Of a stretch of DNA of 12,093 bases, positions 6,726 through 12,093 are shown piece after piece; within the stretch, counting starts at the first letter, position 1, and every line of letters starts with the position of its first letter. The notes beneath the pieces were generated by a model that was not told the DNA's origin, did not search any database, and saw only the letters and a program-made list of their open reading frames with translations. The stretch lies in NCBI GenBank assembly GCA_003133265.1, contig PKWQ01000423.1:1-12093 (forward strand). The letters run 5' to 3'. The DNA comes from Acetobacteraceae bacterium. Its GTDB lineage: Bacteria; Pseudomonadota; Alphaproteobacteria; Acetobacterales; Acetobacteraceae. Position numbers and translations under genes: made by a program.

Positions 6726-7609
6726 ACGACGGGCCCACCCCCGAACGAACGCCGCCCGCACGGATCACGCCGATGCGCCGGCTGCGCCGCCGGCTGCGGC
6801 CACGCTCGCGGCCGCGCTTCAAGGGTCTGTCCTTCAACCGGATGATCCCGAACATCATGACCCTGCTCGGCCTGTGCGCCGGGCTGACATCGATGCGCTT
6901 CGCGCTGGATGGCCGGTTCGGCGCGGCGGTGACCGCGATCGCGGTTGCCGCCGCGATCGACGGGCTGGACGGGCGGCTCGCGCGGCTGCTGAAAGCCGTC
7001 TCCCGCTTCGGGGCGGAGTTCGACAGCCTGTCGGATTTCGTCTGTTTCGGGGTCGCCCCGGCCTTCGTGATGTATCTCTGGTCGCTGCAACGCTTCGACG
7101 GCTACGGCTTCGTGCCCTGCCTGATCTTCACCGTGTGCATGGCACTGCGCCTGGCGCGCTTCAACGCCGCGATGGATAACGCCCCCGCTCCCGCCTACGC
7201 CTACAATTTCTTCACCGGCGTGCCGGCCCCGGCCGGCGCCGGGCTGGCGCTGTTTCCGCTGTTCGTCGGGCTGGAGGCGCAGCAGCTCGGCTGGGACCGG
7301 CTGCTGACGATGGTCCAGTTCCCGCTATTCCCCGCCATTGTGCTGGTGGGAACCGCGCTGCTGCTGGTTTCCACCCTGCCGGTCTGGAGCTTCAAGAACT
7401 TCAAGGTGCCGGCGGAATACGTGCTGCCGGTGCTGCTCGGCGTCGGGCTGTATGCCGCGCTGCTGGTCGCCGATCCATGGCTGGCGCTGGCGGCGGGGGG
7501 GCTGATCTATCTGGCCATGCTGCCGTTCAGCCTGCGCAGCTTCCGCCGCCTGCGGCGAGAGGCGGAAGCCATGCGCGAACCGCTCGACGGCGCCGCCGCC
7601 GAGCAGTAG
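6722..7609 (+). CDS. pssA: CDP-diacylglycerol--serine O-phosphatidyltransferase
   Basis: This 295-residue integral membrane enzyme condenses CDP-diacylglycerol with serine to give phosphatidylserine, the substrate of the Psd encoded just upstream. The CDP-alcohol phosphatidyltransferase motif D-x2-DG-x2-AR-x8-G-x3-D-x3-D is complete, from Asp80 (DGLDGRLAR) to Asp101 and Asp105 (FDSLSD). Several hydrophobic helices follow to about residue 270, including PNIMTLLGLCAGL before the motif. The N-terminus is unusual in its dense arginine run at about 19-34, which would suit contact with anionic lipid. The start at 6722 shares ATGA with the psd stop. A longer open frame upstream in the same phase lies over psd and is not used. 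The C-terminus faces the CaiB-like gene, with 8 bases between the stops. Confidence 0.95.
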   Translation: MNDGPTPERTPPARITPMRRLRRRLRPRSRPRFKGLSFNRMIPNIMTLLGLCAGLTSMRFALDGRFGAAVTAIAVAAAIDGLDGRLARLLKAVSRFGAEFDSLSDFVCFGVAPAFVMYLWSLQRFDGYGFVPCLIFTVCMALRLARFNAAMDNAPAPAYAYNFFTGVPAPAGAGLALFPLFVGLEAQQLGWDRLLTMVQFPLFPAIVLVGTALLLVSTLPVWSFKNFKVPAEYVLPVLLGVGLYAALLVADPWLALAAGGLIYLAMLPFSLRSFRRLRREAEAMREPLDGAAAEQ

Positions 7610-7623
7610 CCGCCCCGCTACTG
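7604..7623. terminator. Dyad containing both convergent stop codons
   Basis: CAGTAGC (7604-7610) and GCTACTG (7617-7623) form a perfect 7-bp stem with a 6-base loop CGCCCC. The arms contain the TAG stop of pssA (7607-7609) and the TAG stop of the CaiB-like gene read from the other strand (7618-7620). It may serve both transcripts as a common 3' end signal. There is no T-run on either side. Confidence 0.35.
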
Positions 7624-8856
7624 GCGCCGCTCGGTCAGCAGCACGCCGCTTTCCCGCAACGCCGCGATCTCCTGCTCGGAATAGCCGTGCTGCGCCAGCA
7701 CCTCCGCGCCGTGCTGGCCGAACTTCGGCGGAACCGCGCGGGTGCCGCCCGGCGTGCGCGACATCTTGATCGGCGTGCCGAGCCCCTTGTACTCCCCAAG
7801 CTCGGTCACCATCTCCCGATGCGCGGTGTGCGGCGCGGCGGTGGACTGGTCCACCGCCAGCACCGGACCGGCCGGAACGCCGCCGCGGATCAGTGTCAGC
7901 GCCAACTCGTTGCCGTCCCACTGGGCGAAGGCCGCCGCCAGTTCCTTGGTCAGCGCATCGCGGTTGACGTTGCGCTCGCCGTTGGAGGCGAAGCGCGGAT
8001 CGTCCGCCATCTCCGCCCGGCCGATGATCTCGCACAGCTTGCGGAATTGGCCGTTGTTGCCCGAGGCGATGAAGATGTCGCAGGTCCGCGTCGGGAACTT
8101 GTCGTACGGTACCAGGTTCGGATGCGGGTTGCCGGTGCCGGCCGGGCGCTTGCCGTTCAGGAAATAGTTCGGCGCCTGCGGATGCAGCAGCGACATGCCG
8201 CAATCGTACAGCGTCATGTCCAGATACTGCCCCAGGCCGGAACGCGTGCGCTCATGCACCGCCATCAGGATGGCGATGGCGGAATAGAGCCCGGTGCCCA
8301 TGTCGACCATCGCCGTGCCGAGCCGCATCGGCCCGGTGGTGGCATCGCCGTTCACGCTCATCAGCCCGGTCATCGCCTGCAAGATGGCGTCATAGCCCGG
8401 CAGGCCACCCAACGGTCCGTCGGCGCCGAAGCCGGAGACGCGGCAATGGATCAGCCGGGGAAAGCGCGGCGCGAGGTCCTTCTCGTAGCCGAGCCCCCAT
8501 TTCTCCATCGAGCCCGGCTTGAAGTTCTCGACCAGTATGTCCGCGTCCTCGATCAGGCGCAGCAGCACCGCCTTGCCATCGGGCTTGCCGATGTCGAGCG
8601 CGATGGAACGCTTGTTGCGATTGATACCAATGAAATAGCTGGCGGCGCCGTCCAGGAAGGGCGGGCCCCAGTCGCGCACCTCATCGCCCTGCGGCGGCTC
8701 TACCTTGATCACCTCGGCGCCGTGATCGGACAGGATCATGGTGCAATAGGGGCCGCCCAGCACGCGGGTCAGGTCGACTACCTTGAGCCCGGCCAGCGCC
8801 CCGGCGGAGCGGGCGAGACCCTTTCCGCCGGTCGCGGGCTTGATCGATCCATCCAT
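7618..8856 (-). CDS. CaiB/BaiF (family III) CoA-transferase
   Basis: This 412-residue protein is a family III CoA-transferase, a cytoplasmic enzyme that moves CoA between carboxylic acids through an aspartyl-CoA anhydride. Typical features are GLKVVDLTRVLGGPYCTMIL (23-42), GAEVIKVEPP (46-55), the NRNKRSIALD stretch (79-88), DILVENFKPG (106-115) and SGFGADGP (141-148). The likely catalytic aspartate is Asp185 in LGTAMVDMGTG, by comparison with formyl-CoA transferase and alpha-methylacyl-CoA racemase. The length is normal for the family, and the acyl substrate cannot be inferred. The start codon at 8856 overlaps the stop of the upstream gene as TGATG, so it is translated in coupling with the split CoA-transferase pair. 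Racemase-type activity is an alternative because alpha-methylacyl-CoA racemases share the fold. Confidence 0.93.
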   Translation of the reverse strand: MDGSIKPATGGKGLARSAGALAGLKVVDLTRVLGGPYCTMILSDHGAEVIKVEPPQGDEVRDWGPPFLDGAASYFIGINRNKRSIALDIGKPDGKAVLLRLIEDADILVENFKPGSMEKWGLGYEKDLAPRFPRLIHCRVSGFGADGPLGGLPGYDAILQAMTGLMSVNGDATTGPMRLGTAMVDMGTGLYSAIAILMAVHERTRSGLGQYLDMTLYDCGMSLLHPQAPNYFLNGKRPAGTGNPHPNLVPYDKFPTRTCDIFIASGNNGQFRKLCEIIGRAEMADDPRFASNGERNVNRDALTKELAAAFAQWDGNELALTLIRGGVPAGPVLAVDQSTAAPHTAHREMVTELGEYKGLGTPIKMSRTPGGTRAVPPKFGQHGAEVLAQHGYSEQEIAALRESGVLLTERRQ

Positions 8857-9611
8857 CAGGCGGCTCTCCCTTCGGCACTGCGGTGCCAGACGCGGTTGCA
8901 GAATTCGGGGTAGGTTTCCAGCATCTCGTCGCGGATCGGGCCGCGCAGCAGCGCCAGTTCCGCCTCGGTCGGATCGGGCGTGAACGCCACCTCGGCCGGC
9001 TCGTCGTAGTCGAAGCCGGTGGCCGCGCGGATGCTCGCCGCCGTCTCGCCGGGATGGACCGAGGCCAGGGTGAAGCGGGCGCGGGCGGGATCGAAGCTGA
9101 ACACGCATTTGCCGGTCACCAGCGCCTGCGCCGTGCCGCGACGGAACACGCCCGGCGCCGACACGCCGGGGGCGGAGATAATGTCCACGCGCGGGACGAA
9201 CACGCGCGGGGAATGTTCCTCGCGGAACAGGATGGTGCGCGGGGTCATCATGTACATGAACGCCGAGCCGAAGCTACCGGGGAAGCGCACCTTGCGGCCC
9301 GGCCAGTCGCCGGTGCCGATCAGGTTGATGTTGGCCTGCCCGTCGATCTGCCCGCCGCCGAGGAAGAACAGGTCGATGCGGCCCTGGCCGGTCAGGTCGA
9401 ACAGCTCGCGCGTGCCCTCGGTGAACGGGTTGCCGCTGCGCTTGTGCAGCAGCGACAGGCGCACATCGGCGCTGGTCTTCTTCACCAGCCAGCAGGCCGC
9501 CGCCGGGATCGGGCTGGCCGCACCCACCGCGATGTGGCGGGCCGGCGGGGCGGCGGGGTCGCGGATCAGCCGCGCCAGCGCCGCCGCCATGCGTTCTTCC
9601 AGCGCGATCAT
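8856..9611 (-). CDS. Family I CoA-transferase beta-type subunit (GctB-like), catalytic Glu not evident
   Basis: This 251-residue protein is homologous to the beta subunit of glutaconate CoA-transferase and to IpdB. Matching landmarks are VGAASPIPAAACWLV (about 29-43), the FLGGGQIDGQANINLIGTGD block (83-102), RFPGSFGS (109-116), REEHSPRVFVPRVDIISAPG (129-148) and the C-terminal TGFDYDEP. In glutaconate CoA-transferase the catalytic glutamate (beta Glu54, recalled) sits in an ESG following the strand IIV; here the same place reads LLHKRSG, with no glutamate. The enzyme may therefore not be a classical transferase; IpdAB, a related pair, is a hydrolase that opens a steroid ring. The ATG at 9611 overlaps the upstream stop as ATGA and the stop overlaps the CaiB-like start, so it is the middle gene of a tightly coupled operon. 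Confidence 0.88.
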   Translation of the reverse strand: MIALEERMAAALARLIRDPAAPPARHIAVGAASPIPAAACWLVKKTSADVRLSLLHKRSGNPFTEGTRELFDLTGQGRIDLFFLGGGQIDGQANINLIGTGDWPGRKVRFPGSFGSAFMYMMTPRTILFREEHSPRVFVPRVDIISAPGVSAPGVFRRGTAQALVTGKCVFSFDPARARFTLASVHPGETAASIRAATGFDYDEPAEVAFTPDPTEAELALLRGPIRDEMLETYPEFCNRVWHRSAEGRAA

Positions 9612-10438
9612 TCGGCGGCGACCTTCGCGCTTGCGGTGTTGAACACATAGCGTTGCAGGTAGGTCTGGAAGCCTTCCTCGGTGCGCGCCAGCCTGGCGTA
9701 TTCGGCGAAATGCGCGCTGTCGAAGCCGTACTCCTCCAGCAGCGCCACCGGCCAGGCACCGCGCTCGGCGATCGCCACCGCCTCGACATAGGTGCCGCTG
9801 ACGGTGCCGGCGGACAGCATCTCGTCTTCCAGCAGGTTCCTGTCGGTGGTGCGCTCCACCGTGACCAGCACGCGGCGGGAGGCGTGGGCGATGGTGGCGC
9901 ATTCCCGCCGCCGCCCCACATAGACGTTGCCGTCGGGATCGACCAACTGGGCGTGGAACAGCCCGATTTCCGGCTGCAACGCCGGCAGCAGCACGATCGG
10001 ATCGCCACCGTCGGCGAAGGGGTTGTCGATCACCTTCCAGTCCGGCCGGTGCGCCAGGATGTCGGAGCCGATGATGCCGCGCAGGGGCATGAAGGGCACG
10101 CCCTTCTCGGCCGCCTGCAACATGGTGTGCATCGCCGGGCAGGTGGCGTCGGTTACGGTGATGCGCCCGGCGGCGAGGGCGGCGGAGAAGCGGGGGGCAA
10201 ACCCGGCCTCGCCCAGCGACACGCCGGAGGTCTGCACCGAGGCGACGCAACCGGCGCCGATCAGCAGGTCCGCGCAATAGCCGGAGACCGGCACGCCGAC
10301 CAGCCGCAGCCCGCGTTTGCCGGCGCGCACCAGGGCCCGCGCCATGGCGCCGGGCGTGAGCGAATTGTCCGGCGGCATCGCCACCAGCGCGCCATCCGGC
10401 ACCAGGGCGGCGAGCGCGTCGACATCGAGCGGGGACAT
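9608..10438 (-). CDS. Family I CoA-transferase alpha-type subunit (GctA/IpdA-like)
   Basis: This 276-residue protein is the alpha partner of the downstream beta-type subunit. Diagnostic stretches are the GVPFMPLRGIIGSDIL loop (113-128), NPFADGGDPIVLLPALQPEIG (139-159, family motif for the CoA-transferase core), HAQLVDPDGNVYVG (162-175) and the ATIAHASRRVLVTVE strand (181-195). It would act in the cytoplasm as a heterodimer or heterotetramer on an acyl-CoA whose identity is unknown. The start at 10438 is well supported: GGGAGAGG lies 6-7 bases before the ATG, within the loop of a small hairpin. It is the first gene of a three-gene minus-strand operon that ends with a family III CoA-transferase. 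No regulator or dehydrogenase is adjacent to narrow the pathway. Confidence 0.9.
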   Translation of the reverse strand: MSPLDVDALAALVPDGALVAMPPDNSLTPGAMARALVRAGKRGLRLVGVPVSGYCADLLIGAGCVASVQTSGVSLGEAGFAPRFSAALAAGRITVTDATCPAMHTMLQAAEKGVPFMPLRGIIGSDILAHRPDWKVIDNPFADGGDPIVLLPALQPEIGLFHAQLVDPDGNVYVGRRRECATIAHASRRVLVTVERTTDRNLLEDEMLSAGTVSGTYVEAVAIAERGAWPVALLEEYGFDSAHFAEYARLARTEEGFQTYLQRYVFNTASAKVAAE

Positions 10439-10439
10439 T

Positions 10440-10463
10440 GGACACCTCTCCCAAAAAGTGTCC
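10440..10463 (-). promoter_or_regulatory. Hairpin presenting the ribosome site of the CoA-transferase operon
   Basis: On the minus strand GGACAC and GTGTCC form a perfect 6-bp stem with a 12-base loop TTTTTGGGAGAG. The loop contains the Shine-Dalgarno sequence, and the stem ends 1 base before the ATG of the first CoA-transferase gene. It could modulate initiation, as a protein- or RNA-binding site or by exposing the ribosome site. This is seen in sequence only. Confidence 0.4.
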
Positions 10464-10553
10464 GGCATTTAACGCCTGGGGGGAGGGTTGCGCCAGGGGT
10501 GGGGGGGAATCGGGTGAAGCGGACCGGAGCGGCATCTGCCGTGGTTTCGACGC

Positions 10554-10650
10554 CGTCATTGCGAGCGCAGCGAAGCAATCCATGGTTCCACCGCTGATCT
10601 GGCGGTGCGGAGAGATGGATTGCCGCGTCGCTTCGCTCCTCGCAATGACG
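10554..10650. repeat. REP-like long palindromic repeat element
   Basis: The left arm (10554-10583) opens with CGTCATTGCGAG and ends with AATCCAT. The right arm (10615-10650) is its inverted counterpart and ends with CTCGCAATGACG. The arms match perfectly at both ends and differ by a 6-base length change in the middle GCGAAGC-rich part. An inner 6-bp hairpin (10589-10594 with 10602-10607) sits in the 31-base centre. The CGTCATTGCGAG...AAGCAATCC motif is a known kind of intergenic repeat scattered in many proteobacterial genomes. No transposase is encoded here. The element lies between the CoA-transferase operon and the AT-richer region to the right. The bases between 10464 and 10553 and between 10651 and 10737 hold nothing I recognise. 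Confidence 0.85.
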
Positions 10651-10737
10651 GCGGCGAAGATGGCGACGCCACACGCAGTCCGATCATGCTTCACCCGATC
10701 CTCCGGGTGCTAGGCGCGTGCTTTCGTCTCAACTGCC

Positions 10738-10908
10738 TTAGGTCGGATAAATTCCGGTGCGCTCCCAGTGCTCTAGCAGGGCATCGGCCATTGGCTGAAT
10801 ATTTGCCGACTTTATGTGCTTTCCATGCTGAGCCTGGAGATCACAAAATGCTAATGTTGTAGCCAACCCCGCCTTTTTTAAAATTTGTGAAAACACGGAA
10901 CTGCTCAT
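10738..10908 (-). CDS. Small hypothetical protein or 3' gene remnant
   Basis: An uninterrupted minus-strand frame encodes 56 residues from the ATG at 10908 to the TAA at 10738-10740. The product looks protein-like: a helical, charged C-terminus with MADALLEHWERTGIYPT as its last 17 residues, preceded by CDLQAQHGKHIKSANIQP. I do not recognise a family. No ribosome site is seen before the ATG. Codons such as TTA, ATA, AAA and ATT differ from the GC-rich usage of the genes to the left. Another frame is open immediately upstream to about 11030 without any start codon and passes through the same six-A run (10874-10879). Deleting one A would join the two frames as FTNF-KKAGLATTLAF. It may therefore be the tail of a decayed gene rather than an intact small gene. 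Confidence 0.4.
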   Translation of the reverse strand: MSSSVFSQILKKAGLATTLAFCDLQAQHGKHIKSANIQPMADALLEHWERTGIYPT

Positions 10909-10958
10909 CAACTTGTGAACAGCCCAATCTCACAATCAGTGCAAACCAACCGGACCTC

Positions 10959-11002
10959 TCCAATGTCCCCGCCTTAGGTAGTTTCCGAAACTTGACATTG
11001 GA
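10959..11002. repeat. Nested inverted repeats overlapping a -35 box
   Basis: TCCAATGTC (10959-10967) and GACATTGGA (10994-11002) are perfect 9-bp inverted repeats 26 bases apart. Within the interval lies a second, near-perfect palindrome, GTTTCCGAAAC (10981-10991). The right outer arm shares the ACA/GACA bases of the TTGACA box at 10992-10997. This layout suits an operator or a local structure controlling the promoter. Confidence 0.5.
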
Positions 11003-11020
11003 TACAGTTAAGCATTTATT
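10992..11020 (+). promoter_or_regulatory. Candidate sigma-70 promoter upstream of the tpsB-like gene
   Basis: A consensus -35 box TTGACA (10992-10997) is followed after 17 bases by TTTATT (11015-11020), which matches four of six -10 positions. The predicted start near 11027 would give a leader of about 118 bases before the transporter gene. A second TTGACA at 11041-11046 has no convincing -10 box. Confidence 0.5.
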
Positions 11021-11023
11021 AAC
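11008..11023 (+). promoter_or_regulatory. CtrA-type binding site TTAA-N7-TTAAC
   Basis: TTAA (11008-11011), seven bases, then TTAAC (11019-11023) is an exact match to the full consensus of the alphaproteobacterial cell-cycle and motility regulator CtrA. It overlaps the candidate -10 box at 11015-11020 and lies 122 bases before the start codon of the TpsB-like gene. Position over the -10 would suit repression of that promoter, or activation of a different start downstream. The AT-rich setting raises the chance of a random match. Confidence 0.5.
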
Positions 11024-11127
11024 AACTGTATGCCGGCGTTTTGACAGATCAAACTCGTCCAGATGCGATTAATCCAATGCCGGCCGCAGATGTGAACCAA
11101 CAAAGCGCTACCGCAAGGGACGTGTTC

Positions 11128-11148
11128 ATGGGGACCATTTTGAAATGA
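11128..11148 (+). promoter_or_regulatory. Possible six-codon leader ORF coupled to the tpsB-like start
   Basis: ATG at 11128 reads M-G-T-I-L-K and stops at TGA (11146-11148), overlapping the start codon of the transporter gene as ATGA. The good ribosome site AAGGGA (11115-11120) is spaced 7 bases from this ATG and 24 from the transporter ATG. Ribosomes may therefore enter at the leader and re-initiate. Direct use of GGGGA at 11130-11134 for the main start is the alternative. Confidence 0.35.
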
Positions 11149-12093
11149 GCCGATTTGCGGTCGTCCCACTTGTGGTTGCCCTATTTGCGGCGAACCAAAG
11201 CGCTCTTGCCCAGCAGCCTATCGGCGCGGGCGGGCAAATTCAGCAAATTCCGCCGGCCCCCGCTCTACAAAGATCAACTCCCGACCTCCCGATCCCGATT
11301 AACCGAGGTGATATGCCAGCCCGTCCCGGGGACGCCGGCCCTAAAATCTTGGTCACATCACTGCATGTGACCGGGCAGACACATTTTTCCGAAGCCGAAT
11401 TGCTGGCGGTCACCGACTTCAAGCCGGGCAGCGAATTGGACTTGGCCGATTTGCGCGCGTTGGCTTGGAAAATCACGGATTTCTATAATCAGAACGGATA
11501 TTTCCTAGCGCAAGCCTATCTACCTGCCCAGGACATCAAAAATGGGACTGTGACGATTTCGGTGATCGAAGGTCGTTATGGCGAGATCGGTCTGCATAAT
11601 GAGAGCCGTGTTTCGGATGGCCTTGTCGACAGCATTCTCGATGGACTGAAGAGTGGGGACCCGATCGAGATCGCCCCGCTCGAGCGGCGCCTCCTCATAA
11701 TCTCGGACATTCCCGGCGTCGAAGAAAGGGCGACGATGAGCCCGGGGGCCGCGGTCGGGACGTCCGATCTGAACATACACCTGACCCCGGGGCCCTGGGT
11801 GAACGGCAGCCTCGAAGCCGACAATTGGGGTAATCCCTACACCGGCGCTTACCGCCTGGGCGCTACCGTCAACGTCAACAACCTTCTCGGATACGGCGAT
11901 GTCCTCAGCCTGCGCACCCTCGACTCGACCACGGGCGGCATGTTCTATGGCCGCGTGTCCTACCAGGCCCAGATTCAGGACGCGACAGTGGGGGTAGCCT
12001 TCACCGCATTCCATTACGAGCTTGGCGAGCAATTCTCGTACTTGCACGCCAGCGGCTCGGAGGAAATCGCCAGCGTCTACGGCAGCTATCCGC
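11145..12093 (+). CDS. TpsB/FhaC/ShlB-family outer-membrane transporter, 3' end beyond window
   Basis: The visible 316 residues are the N-terminal half of a two-partner secretion transporter (Omp85 superfamily) that exports a large TpsA protein across the outer membrane. A signal peptide covers residues 1-22 (cut after ALA before QQ). A Gln/Pro-rich linker follows to about 66, where FhaC-like proteins have their plug helix and linker. The first POTRA domain is at about 68-143, with ILVTSLHVTGQTHFSEAELL and the ITDFYNQNGYFLAQAYLPAQ stretch. A second ShlB-type POTRA lies at about 144-217. The barrel begins at about 219 with LEADNWGNPYTGAYRLG and NVNNLLGYGDVLSLR, hallmarks of the family. The ATG at 11145 is the only in-frame start after a stop at 11070. 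Codons such as CTA, TTG and ATA are commoner than in the genes to the left, most clearly in the first third, suggesting transfer. The TpsA partner is expected downstream. Family members normally have about 550-600 residues. Confidence 0.92.
   Translation, partial: MSRFAVVPLVVALFAANQSALAQQPIGAGGQIQQIPPAPALQRSTPDLPIPINRGDMPARPGDAGPKILVTSLHVTGQTHFSEAELLAVTDFKPGSELDLADLRALAWKITDFYNQNGYFLAQAYLPAQDIKNGTVTISVIEGRYGEIGLHNESRVSDGLVDSILDGLKSGDPIEIAPLERRLLIISDIPGVEERATMSPGAAVGTSDLNIHLTPGPWVNGSLEADNWGNPYTGAYRLGATVNVNNLLGYGDVLSLRTLDSTTGGMFYGRVSYQAQIQDATVGVAFTAFHYELGEQFSYLHASGSEEIASVYGSYP

Noticed and set aside
5925..6761. Upstream extension of the minus-strand hypothetical protein
   Set aside because: This part is antisense to psd and its translation is low-complexity; coding character begins near 5903.
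7477..8913. 478-codon plus-strand open frame across the CaiB-like gene
   Set aside because: It is a shadow frame rich in Arg, His and Gln; the minus strand encodes a complete CaiB/BaiF enzyme.
10605..11072. Short plus-strand open frames through the intergenic region
   Set aside because: They run through the REP-like element or the promoter region, lack ribosome sites and give no protein-like sequence.
1..12093. CRISPR arrays, insertion sequences or integrase genes
   Set aside because: No regularly spaced direct repeats, transposase or integrase motifs were found in any frame.

Overview
The window comes from a GC-rich alphaproteobacterium, most likely of the Rhodospirillales/Acetobacteraceae type. 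That placement is an inference: most genes have very high G+C at third codon positions, there is a short-form psd-pssA pair, a soluble c'-type cytochrome paired with a b561 cytochrome, and an exact CtrA-type site (TTAA-N7-TTAAC). No 16S rRNA or other decisive marker is present.

Layout. Positions 1-1255 (+) hold the 3' part of an amidase-signature enzyme cut by the window edge. On the minus strand follow a family 2 glycosyltransferase (1290-2264), a tRNA-Pro(CGG) with its own promoter (2355-2431) and a LOG-family protein (2474-3055). A cytochrome c' (3181-3621, +) and a cytochrome b561 (3623-4297, -) face each other tail to tail and probably form a small electron-transfer pair. A membrane-anchored LysM protein (4423-5490, +) overlaps antisense, by 106 bases, an unrecognised 172-residue protein (5385-5903, -). 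The phospholipid genes psd and pssA (6042-7609, +) form a translationally coupled pair that makes phosphatidylethanolamine. Facing them is a coupled minus-strand operon of three CoA-transferase-type genes (10438 down to 7618): a split family I pair and a family III (CaiB/BaiF) enzyme.

From about 10,440 the character changes. A long REP-like inverted repeat (10554-10650) is followed by an AT-richer stretch (about 38-42% GC by hand count over 10861-10920 and 10981-11040). This stretch carries a possible gene remnant, nested dyads, two TTGACA boxes and the CtrA-like site. It leads into the start of a TpsB/FhaC-type outer-membrane transporter (11145 to beyond the right edge) whose codon use is looser than that of the genes to the left. 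I read this as the left border of an accessory two-partner secretion locus, with its exported TpsA substrate expected outside the window.

The main points for a second look are the CtrA-like site and layered dyads in front of the transporter, the CoA-transferase beta subunit that appears to lack the catalytic glutamate of its family, the antisense overlap of the LysM gene with its neighbour, and the possible frameshifted gene remnant at 10738-11030.
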